Shown one piece after another: positions 18,105-27,767 of a stretch of 64,000 nucleotides of DNA (within the stretch, counting starts at the first letter, position 1; each line of letters begins with the position of its first letter). The stretch is from MPNP01 sp963668325 (GTDB taxonomy: Bacteria; Pseudomonadota; Alphaproteobacteria; Rhodobacterales; Rhodobacteraceae): positions 1,364,001-1,428,000 of the forward strand of contig OY764222.1 in NCBI GenBank assembly GCA_963668325.1, read 5' to 3'. The notes below the pieces were generated by a model. It saw only the letters and a list, made by a program, of their open reading frames with translations. It did not search any database and was not told the DNA's origin. The position numbers and the translations under genes are program-made.

Positions 18105-18845
18105 GTGGTTGAACAAGAAAATTCAAAGAGTAAAGATAAATTGATTAAGGCAGTAATTGCTGGTGACTTTCAGACAGTAACATCACTTCTTGATACTTCT
18201 GATATCAATGTTACCGATAGTGATGGTTGGACCGCACTTCACCTAGCTGTAAATAGCCAAAACCGTGGACTTACACGGATTCTTCTGGAACATCCTGACA
18301 TAGATGTTAATATACCCGATAGTGATGGTTGGACCGCACTTCACCTAGCTGTACAGGAGCAAAACCGCAGTTTGGTCAGGCAACTGCTAGAACATCCAGA
18401 CATTGAAATAAATGCCAAAAATAAATGGCAGACTACGCCTCTTATGCTGGCTGCTACCAGTGGAAATTTTGATGTTGTAGAAAGTTTGTTACATCATCCC
18501 AAGATTTTGGTTGACCTCAGAGCAGATTATTATGGCAGAACGGCATTGATGCAAGCTGCAGTTAAAGGGCATGCACATATAGCTAGATATCTTGTGAATT
18601 ACGGTGCAAATGTTAATATTGCTGACAAGACCGGTAGGAATAATGCACTCATCGAGGCGATCAAGAACAAAAATTTTGATATAGCAATTTTTCTGCTGAG
18701 GACCGGTACTGTTGATTTTTCCAAACGAGAACTAAGACTCCAAAGTCTGATCTGGGCGAGTAGGCACGGAAAACAACTTTACAACGAACTTGACCATGCA
18801 ATAGCTGTATATTTCAATCGTTACGGAGGTCATCCAAAAAACTAA
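18105..18845 (+). CDS. ankyrin-repeat protein
   Basis: A 246-residue protein built almost wholly of ankyrin repeats, with the repeated motif SDGWTALHLAV at about residues 40 and 74, then TPLMLAATSGNFDVV and TALMQAAVKGHAH. No signal peptide or membrane segment is visible, so it is probably a cytosolic binding protein. The start is a GTG with only a weak upstream AAGG. Repeats one and two are nearly identical at DNA level, a sign of recent duplication. It lies 33 bases after ureG and marks the left edge of the accessory island. Its partner is unknown. Confidence 0.85.
   Translation: MVEQENSKSKDKLIKAVIAGDFQTVTSLLDTSDINVTDSDGWTALHLAVNSQNRGLTRILLEHPDIDVNIPDSDGWTALHLAVQEQNRSLVRQLLEHPDIEINAKNKWQTTPLMLAATSGNFDVVESLLHHPKILVDLRADYYGRTALMQAAVKGHAHIARYLVNYGANVNIADKTGRNNALIEAIKNKNFDIAIFLLRTGTVDFSKRELRLQSLIWASRHGKQLYNELDHAIAVYFNRYGGHPKN
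18214..18353 (+). repeat. tandem ankyrin-unit duplication, 38-base identical copies
   Basis: Two stretches of 38 identical bases start at 18214 and 18316. They are 102 bases apart, exactly one 34-codon ankyrin unit. The flanking parts of the unit differ, so the identity reflects recent duplication or gene conversion rather than protein-level constraint alone. Confidence 0.9.
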
Positions 18846-18992
18846 TGTTGTTTAGGTTGAGGGTTCTTATAACCTCTTTTCCTATTCAATTAGATAGGTT
18901 TCAACTACAAGGCACTTAATATTCCTCAATTAATAAAGTATGCTTGATGAATTATCCTTGCAAATATAATATTATATGTTAATATTGCTAGG

Positions 18993-20177
18993 ATGTATAA
19001 AAGAGAACTTTCACAAGTAATTAAACGAAACCTGGATCAAAATTCAGCCGTAGCCATTCTTGGACCTCGCCAAATTGGCAAAACAACTCTTGCTCTAGAT
19101 ATCGCAAAAGATCAACAATCAATCTATCTTGATCTGGAAGATTCAGAAGATTTTCAAAAATTGAATGATCCAGCCCATTATTTGGGGCTTCATGCCGATA
19201 AACTGGTTATTTTGGATGAAATTCAGCGATATCCAAATTTATTCATGCCATTGCGAGGTATCATTGATGCTAGAAGACGTGAAGGGCGTGGTAATGGTCG
19301 GTTTCTCGTTCTTGGTTCAGCATCAAATGAGTTGCTAAAACAGAGTTCTGAAAGCCTTGCCGGTCGAATTCACTATTCTGAATTAACAGGTCTTAATCCA
19401 TTCGAAATTGAAGAGCCGAAGGGTGAACCCTTGCAAAAATTATGGATGCGTGGTGGGTTTCCAGACAGTTATACAGCCTCAAGTGAACAAGCTAGTTATG
19501 GGTGGCGAAAAGACTTTATCCGGACCTGCCTGGAGAGAGATATTCCTCAATTGGGTCCACGTATCCCAGCAACAACCCTTAGACGCTTTTGGACAATGCT
19601 TGCCCACACGCAAGGAGAACAATTCAACGCTTCAAAACTTGCCAGTTCTTTGGGAGTAAAAAGTGTCACGATTAGCCGATATCTGGACCTTATGGTTGAC
19701 TTGTTACTAGTCCGAAGACTTGAGCCTTGGTTTGGGAATGTAAAGAAGAGATTAGTTAAATCACCCAGAATTTACTTGAGAGACAGTGGTATTGTACATA
19801 CCCTTTTGCAAATACCAAACTATGAGGTGTTACTTGGTCATCCTATTTTTGGGAAAAGCTGGGAAGGATTTGTGATAGAAAATGTTATCTCAACCTTGCC
19901 ATTTGGTGTTAATCCTAATTACTATAGAACCTCTGCGGGAGCTGAAATAGATTTGGTCCTCGAGTTCGGGTTGGAAGAATATTGGGCGGTTGAAATCAAA
20001 GCCAGTCGAACACCTAAACTCAAGAAAGGGTTTCATCTGGCATGCGAAGACCTGAATGTAAAAGAGAAATTTGTAATTTATCCTGGTGAAGAGAAGTTCT
20101 CTATTGGCCAAGACATCATAGTTTTGTCACTTTCACAGTTCATTGCAGAATTAAGGAGAATGCACAATGGCAGATAA
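18993..20177 (+). CDS. AAA+ ATPase with DUF4143
   Basis: A 394-residue member of the archaeal-type ATPase/DUF4143 family, widespread in mobile islands and of unknown cellular role. Walker A is GPRQIGKTTLA (about residues 26-36), Walker B is LVILDEIQRYPNLF, followed by GSASNELLKQSSESLAGR. The DUF4143 part begins around FIRTCLERDIPQL, and the end resembles a PD-(D/E)XK nuclease core: AEIDLVLEFG followed by WAVEIKASRTP. It overlaps the broken HTH gene by 11 bases and may belong to the same cassette as hsdMSR. Confidence 0.88.
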   Translation: MYKRELSQVIKRNLDQNSAVAILGPRQIGKTTLALDIAKDQQSIYLDLEDSEDFQKLNDPAHYLGLHADKLVILDEIQRYPNLFMPLRGIIDARRREGRGNGRFLVLGSASNELLKQSSESLAGRIHYSELTGLNPFEIEEPKGEPLQKLWMRGGFPDSYTASSEQASYGWRKDFIRTCLERDIPQLGPRIPATTLRRFWTMLAHTQGEQFNASKLASSLGVKSVTISRYLDLMVDLLLVRRLEPWFGNVKKRLVKSPRIYLRDSGIVHTLLQIPNYEVLLGHPIFGKSWEGFVIENVISTLPFGVNPNYYRTSAGAEIDLVLEFGLEEYWAVEIKASRTPKLKKGFHLACEDLNVKEKFVIYPGEEKFSIGQDIIVLSLSQFIAELRRMHNGR

Positions 20178-20357
20178 TGAGATTTTTACCATTAAAGAGA
20201 TGGCAGCCTATCTGAAGCTTGCTGAAAAGACGGCATACCGTCTGGCTTCTGAGGGGAACTGCCGGGTTTTAAGGTGGGTGGTTCTTGGTGTTTCCGAAAA
20301 AGTGAAGTTGATGCGTGGATAAAGGAACAAGAGATCAAAGCTAATGGAGATAACTAG
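20167..20357 (+). pseudogene. excisionase/MerR-type HTH gene broken by a one-base frameshift
   Basis: The ATG at 20167 opens MADNEIFTIKEMAAYLKLAE, a DNA-binding HTH_17/excisionase-like start of the sort found ahead of hsdM genes. At about 20254-20259 one base appears missing. The first frame then ends at a TAA at 20320-20322 (51 codons). Reading on in the other frame restores KVGGSW-like text followed by FRKSEVDAWIKEQEIKANGDN and a TAG at 20355-20357, just before hsdM. The gene is therefore broken, or carries a sequencing error, or uses recoding. It would be about 63 residues if whole, and is too short for ordinary ORF cut-offs. Confidence 0.8.
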
Positions 20358-20360
20358 GCT

Positions 20361-21938
20361 ATGGCAAAAAAAGCAACGGCACCGAAGAAGCAAAAAAGCA
20401 TTGAGGAAACTCTCTGGGACTCAGCTAATAAACTGCGTGGAAGTATAGAGCCATCAGAATATAAGCATGTTGTCCTTGGGCTTATATTCCTGAAATTTGT
20501 CAGCGATATGTTTGAGGAGCGTCGCAAGGAGTTAATTGCTGAGGGCAAAGAAGACTATAAGGAAATGGTTGAATTTTACACCATGAAGAATGTTTTCTAT
20601 CTATCCGAAGAGTCCCGCTGGAGCTATATCAAGAAGCACGCCAAACAGCCCGATATTGCCGTTAAGATTGATACAGCCCTGCATGATATCGAGAAGAAAA
20701 ACCCAGCCCTAAAAGGTGCCTTGCCAGATAACTATTTCACCCGCATTGGTCTTGATACCAGCAAAATGGCTGCGCTGGTGGATACAATCAACAATATCCA
20801 AACAACCAAAGAAAAAGAGCAAGACCTCGTTGGTCGAGTTTATGAGTATTTCCTGAGCAAGTTCGCACTTAAGGAAGGCAAAGGCAAAGGCGAGTTCTAC
20901 ACACCAAAATGCATTGTAAACCTTATTGCTGAGATGATTGAGCCATATAAAGGCAAAATTTACGATCCATGCTGTGGCTCTGGTGGCATGTTCGTTCAAT
21001 CTATGAAGTTTGTCGAAAACCATCAGGGTAACACAAAAAATATCTCCATCTATGGTCAGGAGGCAACCCCAACAACATATAAGCTAGCCAAAATGAACCT
21101 GGCTATCAGAGGTATATCAGCAAACCTTGGCGATGTGCATGCGGATACATTTTCCAAAGATCTGCATGAGGACCTAAAAGCTGATTACATAATGGCAAAC
21201 CCTCCCTTTAATCAGAAAGATTGGCGTGCAAACGATGAGTTGACGGATGATGGCCGTTGGAGCGGTTATGATGTACCTCCAGCCAGCAATGCGAACTATG
21301 GTTGGATTCTACATATGATATCCAAGCTATCCGAAAAAGGAGTGGCCGGGTTTATTCTTGCTAATGGAGCGCTTTCGGGTGGTGGTGAAGAATATAAAAT
21401 TCGTCGCAAGATGATCGAAAATGATCTGGTGGAGGCAATTATCACACTGCCACGGGATATGTTTTACACTACTGATATAAGCGTAACGCTATGGATTCTC
21501 AATAAGAACAAAACTGAACATAAGCAGGCGCTGCATGGCCTGAGTAAAGACTATCGCTCTCGGAGGGGTGAAACCTTATTCATGGACTTGCGCCGCTGGG
21601 GTTCGGAGTTTGAGAAGAAATATATTGAGCTCACTACGGACGACATTCAAAAAATTGCTGAGAACTATCATAACTGGCAGCAAAAGTGTTGGGAGGAAAA
21701 ATATGAGGATGTTCCGGAGTTTTGCTATTCCGCAAACTTCGACGAGATCAAAGAAAATGATTTTTCGCTCATTCCCAGCAAATATATTCCATTTGTTGAT
21801 CAGGACAGCGGCATAAACTTCGATGCTGAGATGAAGCGCATCCAGCGAGAGTTTAGTGAATTGATCTCACTGGAGAACGAGTCTCAACAAGAGCTTATTG
21901 ATGCATTTAAGGGATTCGGATATGCCATCAAATCTTAA
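20361..21938 (+). CDS. hsdM: type I restriction-modification methyltransferase subunit HsdM
   Basis: N6-adenine methyltransferase subunit of a type I R-M system, 525 residues. The N-terminal helical domain (SANKLRGSIEPSEYKHVVLG) is followed by the SAM motif YDPCCGSGGMFVQ (about 203-215) and the catalytic motif IMANPPFNQKDW (about 279-290). The sequence is full length. It starts three bases after the broken HTH gene and overlaps hsdS by 17 bases. Base and codon use look richer in G+C than the neighbouring chromosome, consistent with transfer. Confidence 0.96.
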   Translation: MAKKATAPKKQKSIEETLWDSANKLRGSIEPSEYKHVVLGLIFLKFVSDMFEERRKELIAEGKEDYKEMVEFYTMKNVFYLSEESRWSYIKKHAKQPDIAVKIDTALHDIEKKNPALKGALPDNYFTRIGLDTSKMAALVDTINNIQTTKEKEQDLVGRVYEYFLSKFALKEGKGKGEFYTPKCIVNLIAEMIEPYKGKIYDPCCGSGGMFVQSMKFVENHQGNTKNISIYGQEATPTTYKLAKMNLAIRGISANLGDVHADTFSKDLHEDLKADYIMANPPFNQKDWRANDELTDDGRWSGYDVPPASNANYGWILHMISKLSEKGVAGFILANGALSGGGEEYKIRRKMIENDLVEAIITLPRDMFYTTDISVTLWILNKNKTEHKQALHGLSKDYRSRRGETLFMDLRRWGSEFEKKYIELTTDDIQKIAENYHNWQQKCWEEKYEDVPEFCYSANFDEIKENDFSLIPSKYIPFVDQDSGINFDAEMKRIQREFSELISLENESQQELIDAFKGFGYAIKS

Positions 21939-23058
21939 ACCAATCGGAAAATTAATTAAGCCTACTGATGAAAGGAATCGCGATGGGGTTATATCTCGAT
22001 TGCTGGGCATCAACATAAATAAAAATTTTATGCCTTCAGTAGCCAACACATCTGGTGTAGATCTCTCAAAATATAAGGTTATACGCAAGAACCATTTTGC
22101 CTGCAATATTATGCATGTTGGTCGCGATGAAAGGCTTCCAATATCTCTTTACCAAGAAAATGCGCCTGCAATCGTATCACCAGCATATAAAACCTTTGAG
22201 GTGGATGACCCTACAGAAATTCTCCCTGAATATTTAATAATCTTTTTTCAAAGGGGGGAGTTCGATAGATTTACTTGGTATCTTTGCGACTCCAGTATCA
22301 GGGGTGGCTTGGAGTGGGAGCGCTTTTGCGAGATTAAAGTGCCGGTTCCGTCAATTGATGAGCAGAAGAAATATGTTTCTTTATATTCCAGTATAGTGAA
22401 AAACCAAAAATGCTATGAGAATAGCCTGGATGATTTGCGATTAATTTGTGATTCCTTTTTGGAAGATCAATTTAAGAAAGGCAAATCGAAAAAGCTGGGG
22501 CCGTATATTCGCCAAACAGAAGAAAGAAATACTGATTCTAAATGTAGAAACCTTCTAGGGATCAGTGTTAATAAGATGTTTATTCCCTCTCGTGCTAACC
22601 GAGAAAGTTTGAATGTCGCAAATTGCAAAGTTATTCGCAATCGCCAGTTTGGCTATGTAACCGTCACTTCCAGAAACGGTGGAAAGATATCAATCGCGCT
22701 CTTAAATGAGCCAGACGGTGTTATTTCCAGCACATATATTGCATTTGAAGTAATTGACCTTTCGATCCTGCTGCCAGAGTATCTCTATCTTTGGTTTAGT
22801 CGTTCAGAATTCGATAGTTATGCGCGTTTTCATTCATGGGGAAGCGCTCGGGAGACATTTGATTGGTCGGACATGTGCAATGTCAAATTGCCAATCCCAA
22901 GCATTGATGACCAAAAATCCATTGTAGCGATTCACCATACGTTGGAGTCTCGTAAGAAAATCAATGAAAAGCTAAAAGAAACCATACGTCCGCTGTGCTC
23001 TGTGCTTATGCAGGGCGTCATTAAAGACCTCAAAAATAAGGAGGCATACGCGGCATGA
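21922..23058 (+). CDS. hsdS: type I R-M specificity subunit HsdS
   Basis: Target-recognition subunit. The frame opens at an ATG at 21898, but the ATG at 21922 gives MPSNLKPIGKLIKPTDERN, a usual HsdS start, so I use it (378 residues). Two homologous target-recognition domains are visible: the first opens with IGKLIKPTDERN and GININKNFMPS, the second (about residue 190) with LGPYIRQTEERN and GISVNKMFIPS. Each ends in a conserved spacer, VPVPSIDEQKKY and LPIPSIDDQKS. The half-sites recognised cannot be predicted by eye. The region looks more AT-rich than hsdM and hsdR, as expected for fast-changing HsdS. Confidence 0.93.
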   Translation: MPSNLKPIGKLIKPTDERNRDGVISRLLGININKNFMPSVANTSGVDLSKYKVIRKNHFACNIMHVGRDERLPISLYQENAPAIVSPAYKTFEVDDPTEILPEYLIIFFQRGEFDRFTWYLCDSSIRGGLEWERFCEIKVPVPSIDEQKKYVSLYSSIVKNQKCYENSLDDLRLICDSFLEDQFKKGKSKKLGPYIRQTEERNTDSKCRNLLGISVNKMFIPSRANRESLNVANCKVIRNRQFGYVTVTSRNGGKISIALLNEPDGVISSTYIAFEVIDLSILLPEYLYLWFSRSEFDSYARFHSWGSARETFDWSDMCNVKLPIPSIDDQKSIVAIHHTLESRKKINEKLKETIRPLCSVLMQGVIKDLKNKEAYAA

Positions 23059-26000
23059 AATTCACTGAAAGCTCTTTAGAAACTGCAATTATTGAACTGT
23101 TGGAGCGGCAAGGCTTCCCGCATGTGCTAGGCGGTACGTTGGCACGTGACCCATCTGAAGTATTGATTAAGGAGGATTTACGTAGCTTCCTAAAAAACCA
23201 GTATGCGGCTGACGGCATCACCGCTTCAGAAATTGAGAGCATCCTGCGCCAGTTGGAAAGCAAGCCAGCCTCTGACCTGTATGATAGTAACAAGACCATC
23301 ATGAAAATGGTGTCCGATGGCTTTTTGCTTAAGCGTGAAGACCGCAATAAAAAAGACATGTTCGTCCAGCTGATTGATTATTCTGCGGCTGATCAGAACA
23401 TTTACAAAATCGTCAATCAACTGGAAATCAGTGGTTTTGAAAAACGTATCCCAGACGGCATTCTCTATATTAATGGCCTACCGCTGGTGGTATTTGAGTT
23501 CAAAAGTGCTGTGCGTGAAGAATGCACGATTCACGATGCGTACATCCAACTGACAGTACGTTACAAGCGCGATATCCCTGAGTTGTTCAAGTATAACGCC
23601 CTGTGTGTCATCAGCGATGGCGTGAACAATAAAATGGGCTCGTTCTTTGCGCCGTATGAGTTTTTCTATGCGTGGCGAAAAATTGAGGGTAATGAGAAAC
23701 TGGAGAAAGACGGTATCGATTCCCTCTTTACCATGGCGAAAGGCCTGTTTGAAAAGCACCGCCTGCGCGACATCATTCGCAACTTTGTCTATTTCCCTGA
23801 TACCTCGAAGAAACAGGAAAAAATCGTCTGCCGCTATCCGCAGTATTATGCCGCGACCAAGCTTTATGAAAATATCATGCAGCATCGCAAACCAGAGGGT
23901 GATGGTAAAGGCGGCACCTATTTCGGTGCGACTGGGTGCGGCAAGAGCTTTACCATGCTGTTTCTCACGCGCTTATTGATGCGCAGTGTGGAGTTTTCCA
24001 GCCCGACCATCGTTCTGATTACCGACCGTACCGATCTAGATGATCAGTTGAGCACACAATTCACCAATGCCAAGGGTTATGTGGGTGATGATCATATCAT
24101 CAGCGTGGATAGCCGCGCCGATCTGCGCGTGCAGCTTAAAGGGCGTGATAGTGGTGGCGTATTCCTGACGACTATCCACAAATTCACAGAAGATGCCAAA
24201 CTATTGACTGACCGTAGCAATGTAATCTGTATTTCCGATGAAGCACACCGCAGCCAGATCAATCTGGATCAGAAAGTAAAGGTCACTGCTGATGGTGTGA
24301 AGCGCAGCTACGGCTTTGCAAAATATCTGCATGATTCATTGCCGAACGCAACTTATGTCGGCTTCACTGGCACGCCTATTGATGCCACGCTGGATGTATT
24401 TGGTGATGTGGTGGATGCCTACACCATGGCGGAATCTGTTTTTGACGAGATTACGGTTCGTATCGTGTATGAAGGACGCGCCGCAAAAGTGCTACTGGAT
24501 AACAGTAAGCTTCAGGAAATTGAGGCTTATTACAATCAATGTGCCGATGATGGTGCCAGTGAATATGCCATAGAAGAAAGCAAAAAAGCGACAGCTCAGA
24601 TGAACACCATTTTAGGTGACCCTGACCGTATCAAAGCACTTGTGGCAGATTTTGTGCAGCATTATGAGCGTCGTATCTTGGAAGGAGCTACCGTCAATGG
24701 TAAGGCAATGTTTGTGTGTAGCAGCCGCCCGATTGCCTATGAGTTTTACAAAGAGGTCATTGCGCTGCGCCCTGAATGGGCAGAAGTACAAGTTGCCGAA
24801 GCAGGTGCGGAGTTGACAGACAAAGAGCGTAAAGAAATCAAGCCAATGCAGCGAGTGAAGATGATCATGACCCGCGGCAAGGATGACCCCGAAGATTTAT
24901 ACAAAACCCTGGGTGACAAAAAATATCGCAAGGAACTGGATCGTCAGTTCAAGGAAGCGAAGTCAAACTTCAAAATTGCCATTGTGGTGGATATGTGGCT
25001 GACGGGCTTTGATGTGCCGTTTCTTGATACCATCTATATAGATAAACCTATCCAGCGCCACAATTTAATCCAGACCATCTCACGGGTGAACCGCAAATAT
25101 GCCGGGAAAGAAAAAGGGCTGGTTGTTGATTATATCGGTATCAAGCGTCAGTTGAATTTGGCTTTGGCGCATTACTCCAAAACCGATGGGCAGAATATTG
25201 AAGAGATTAATCAGTCCATTGTGATTGTTAAGGACCATCTGGATTTGCTCGCTAAGCTTTTCCATCAGTTTGACAAAACGCATTATTTCTCTGGCACCTC
25301 CTTACAGCAACTCGAATGCCTGAATCTGGCTGCCGAATTTGTGCAGCTTACTCAGAAACTTGAAAAGCGCTTTATGATGTTGGTAAAACGCATGAAAACG
25401 GCATACGATATTTGCTGTGGCAGTGAGGATATTACGCAGGAAGAGCGCGATCACATTTACTTCTATATCGCCGTTCGTTCTATCGTGTTCAAACTCACCA
25501 AAGGCAATGCACCGGATACAGCACAGATGAATGCTAAGGTGCGCAATATGATTAAAGATGCCCTGCAAAGTGATGGGGTAGAGGAAATATTTAAGCTCGG
25601 TGATGGCAATCAAGCGGAGGTGGATATTTTCGATGATGACTATCTTGCTAAGATTGAGAAAATTAAGCTCCCCAATACCAAGATAAAGCTACTTCAACAG
25701 TTGCTGACGAAAGCCATTGATGACCTTAAAAAGGTAAACAAAGTAAAGGGTGTAGATTTTTCTGAAAAGTTCCGCGCTCTCATCGCCCGATACAATGAGC
25801 GGAAGGAACAGGATGTGCTCCGAAGTGAAGTGCTAGAAGATTTCACCGATGAAATTATCGATCTGTATCATGCCTTGAAAAAGGAACGTGAATCTTTTGC
25901 TGACCTAGGCATTGATTTTGAAGAAAAGGCCTTTTACGACATCTTGAAAGATTTGAAGCACAGATACGACTTCAAATACCCCGAAAACCAACTGATTTTG

Positions 26001-26198
26001 TTGGCCAGAGAAGTTAAAAAGGTTGTAGATGATAAGGTTAAATATACAGACTGGAGCCAGCGCGATGACATAAAAGCGGAGCTGAAAGCTGATTTAATCA
26101 TACTTTTAGCCAAGCATGATTACCCACCTATTGATCGCGACGAGGTGTATAAAGAAATCTTTGAGCAGGCGGCGAATTTCAAGAAATATAGAAAGTAA
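23055..26198 (+). CDS. hsdR: type I restriction endonuclease subunit HsdR
   Basis: Translocating restriction subunit, 1047 residues. The nuclease core is near residue 130-150: RIPDGILYINGLPLVVFEFK, with Asp and ExK. The SF2 motor has Walker A GATGCGKSFTM (about 290), the DEAH box CISDEAHRSQ, GFTGTPID, and the late helicase motif QTISRVNRKYAGKEKG. The frame is intact. It overlaps hsdS by 4 bases, so hsdMSR is one transcript. The 3' end abuts a degraded endolysin gene on the opposite strand. Confidence 0.96.
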   Translation: MKFTESSLETAIIELLERQGFPHVLGGTLARDPSEVLIKEDLRSFLKNQYAADGITASEIESILRQLESKPASDLYDSNKTIMKMVSDGFLLKREDRNKKDMFVQLIDYSAADQNIYKIVNQLEISGFEKRIPDGILYINGLPLVVFEFKSAVREECTIHDAYIQLTVRYKRDIPELFKYNALCVISDGVNNKMGSFFAPYEFFYAWRKIEGNEKLEKDGIDSLFTMAKGLFEKHRLRDIIRNFVYFPDTSKKQEKIVCRYPQYYAATKLYENIMQHRKPEGDGKGGTYFGATGCGKSFTMLFLTRLLMRSVEFSSPTIVLITDRTDLDDQLSTQFTNAKGYVGDDHIISVDSRADLRVQLKGRDSGGVFLTTIHKFTEDAKLLTDRSNVICISDEAHRSQINLDQKVKVTADGVKRSYGFAKYLHDSLPNATYVGFTGTPIDATLDVFGDVVDAYTMAESVFDEITVRIVYEGRAAKVLLDNSKLQEIEAYYNQCADDGASEYAIEESKKATAQMNTILGDPDRIKALVADFVQHYERRILEGATVNGKAMFVCSSRPIAYEFYKEVIALRPEWAEVQVAEAGAELTDKERKEIKPMQRVKMIMTRGKDDPEDLYKTLGDKKYRKELDRQFKEAKSNFKIAIVVDMWLTGFDVPFLDTIYIDKPIQRHNLIQTISRVNRKYAGKEKGLVVDYIGIKRQLNLALAHYSKTDGQNIEEINQSIVIVKDHLDLLAKLFHQFDKTHYFSGTSLQQLECLNLAAEFVQLTQKLEKRFMMLVKRMKTAYDICCGSEDITQEERDHIYFYIAVRSIVFKLTKGNAPDTAQMNAKVRNMIKDALQSDGVEEIFKLGDGNQAEVDIFDDDYLAKIEKIKLPNTKIKLLQQLLTKAIDDLKKVNKVKGVDFSEKFRALIARYNERKEQDVLRSEVLEDFTDEIIDLYHALKKERESFADLGIDFEEKAFYDILKDLKHRYDFKYPENQLILLAREVKKVVDDKVKYTDWSQRDDIKAELKADLIILLAKHDYPPIDRDEVYKEIFEQAANFKKYRK

Positions 26199-26450
26199 CC
26201 TCCGTCTCCCAGCGGCAAACCAGCCCTTTGAGCTTACGGCCACCAGCCCAGACCCAGCGCTTAAATTACTGCGGTACTTCGCCGTGTTCCTCACGGATTA
26301 TTTTACGGCGCAATGTTGAGCGTTGAAGTGCCCACCGCCCAGATTGTAAGTGAATGACACCATCGCATCGAACTGTCCGTCTGTCAGGGTCACATTAATG
26401 AGCGTAGGACGGCACGTTCAGCAATCATCGCATCTTGGTGTTGTTTTTTA
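26199..26450 (-). pseudogene. degraded phage endolysin (GH24 lysozyme) fragment
   Basis: Reading the minus strand through two frame changes and one stop gives a recognisable lysozyme. It begins near 26450 with AMIAERAVLRS, shifts frame, and continues INVTLTDGQFDAMVSFTYN, then LGGGHFNA. After a second shift it reads STLRRKIIREEHGEVPQ, a stop, then FKRWVWAGGRKLKGLVCRWE. The family's QFDALVSFxYNxG and RRxxWxxAGGRxLxGLxxRR patterns are obvious. The catalytic N-terminal Glu region is missing. The fragment is a prophage relic, ending where hsdR ends, and suggests the R-M cassette travelled with or into phage DNA. Confidence 0.85.
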
Positions 26451-27227
26451 AATTATTTCAATCTGGCTTTCCCACATTAATTCGACCGAAGTGGGACAAA
26501 ATTTTTCAAGAAGCTTTGATTATTTTAATAAAATCATTTCCCCTGATATTTCTTTTCCCAGCAGTTAAATTCAACACCCAATAATTCTACCCCGAGAGAA
26601 GTCCTCGAACCGTTTGATCAGGTCTAACATGTGCGTTGTCAGGGCAGGTATGGGATGCCCAGCCAGATATTGAGCGATACCCAGAAGATTTACTAGACGA
26701 TGGGTTTGTCGTGGAACCGGGATCCCTTTACCATTGCTTCGGAGAAGATCTCGCGTGTATGGGAAGAAAAGAAACCTTCCCTGGTGGTGTGAATGAAACT
26801 GGCGAGCGACAAGCACGGTGTTTTACCAGCGATATTTGGGGTGTATTAAAACTGTAACCCACTGGTGATGAATTTGGTAAGGCCACAACAGGACCAGGAT
26901 AAGCGGTTCAAATAGATGCCGTTAGGAAAGGAGATAGGTAAACCAAAGCTGATAAATTAGACCTCAGCAGCTACATTTTTAATTGACAAGAAGAGGAATT
27001 ATAGTGCCCCAATTTAGGGGATGGGTCCTTATGTCATCGGGGTTCCAGCTTTAAAACGTCTAAAATCAAGGCTTCCCACTCAAAGAGTGTGATGGTTACT
27101 AACCTGCCGTATTCAACATTTTTTACTTTCGTTAATTTTTAACATTTATTTTTGATGCTTTGAGAATCCCTGTCTCTTCAATAGTACTGAAGTTTTTCAA
27201 TTGAATTGAGGTAGAAGTTGAAATTAT

Positions 27228-27286
27228 GGACAAAATTAGATCCCATTTTGGGGATACACGTATGGATTATGCCCATAATTTTGTCC
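27228..27286. repeat. inverted repeat, 11-base arms
   Basis: GGACAAAATTA at 27228-27238 and its complement TAATTTTGTCC at 27276-27286 flank a 37-base spacer. It could be the terminal or subterminal repeat of a lost small element, or chance. There is no target duplication that I can see. Confidence 0.5.
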
Positions 27287-27442
27287 TTAATCGTCTAGCC
27301 CGTCATGTTTAGCGCGAGATTTTTGTAAGCAAGTTTGGCGGCATTCGAGACTATAAAAGTATTTAATTAGAACCATTAATCAAAAATTTATTGATATTAT
27401 ATTTCATAAAATCATAATTATTAGCAATTTAATATCATTTAA

Positions 27443-27468
27443 GGATCAAGCACACATTTACTTGATCC
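27443..27468. repeat. inverted repeat GGATCAAG/CTTGATCC
   Basis: Perfect 8-base arms (27443-27450 and 27461-27468) around a 10-base loop, about 300 bases before the HEPN-like gene. No run of T follows, so a factor-independent terminator is not supported. An operator is possible. Confidence 0.45.
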
Positions 27469-27767
27469 AGATAGGTAATACTATTTCAGTCTTGTACGCG
27501 ACTCGGAGGCTGAACTCATGGTAAACAGGAGCCTGTAAATAAGCAAAGAGAACTCTATAAATTCAGAGAATTCCAGCTCGGTTATGATTTAGGTTGATTT
27601 GTGTGAATCCAGAAGAGGCTCTGGCCTAATTCGACGTGTATCTCACATTGCAACATTTTAGTTATACGTTTCTTCTTTGTTGTATATTAATAAACAAGAT
27701 GAATAATGGTTTTGATGATGCCAAAGTTAGATTTTCACTAGATTAGTTGAATGTGATAATAACAGAA

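Larger units (their letters stand above)
26451..27767. other. 1.3 kb gene-poor, probably decayed stretch
   Basis: No intact gene is supported. Frames of 70-80 codons exist on both strands near 26571-26857 but I recognise no family; the minus frame contains GHPIPALTTHMLDLIKRFED. A short plus frame from the ATG at 27226 (MDKIRSHFGDTRMDYAHNF) is broken by a TAG after 28 codons. Two inverted repeats lie at 27228-27286 and 27443-27468. The stretch sits between a phage relic and the retron-like locus and looks like remnants of mobile DNA. Confidence 0.5.

Noticed and set aside
26571..26857. Overlapping 70-80 codon frames on both strands, considered as an insertion-sequence remnant
   Set aside because: No DDE, HUH or IstB motif could be recognised in any frame, so no element is claimed.
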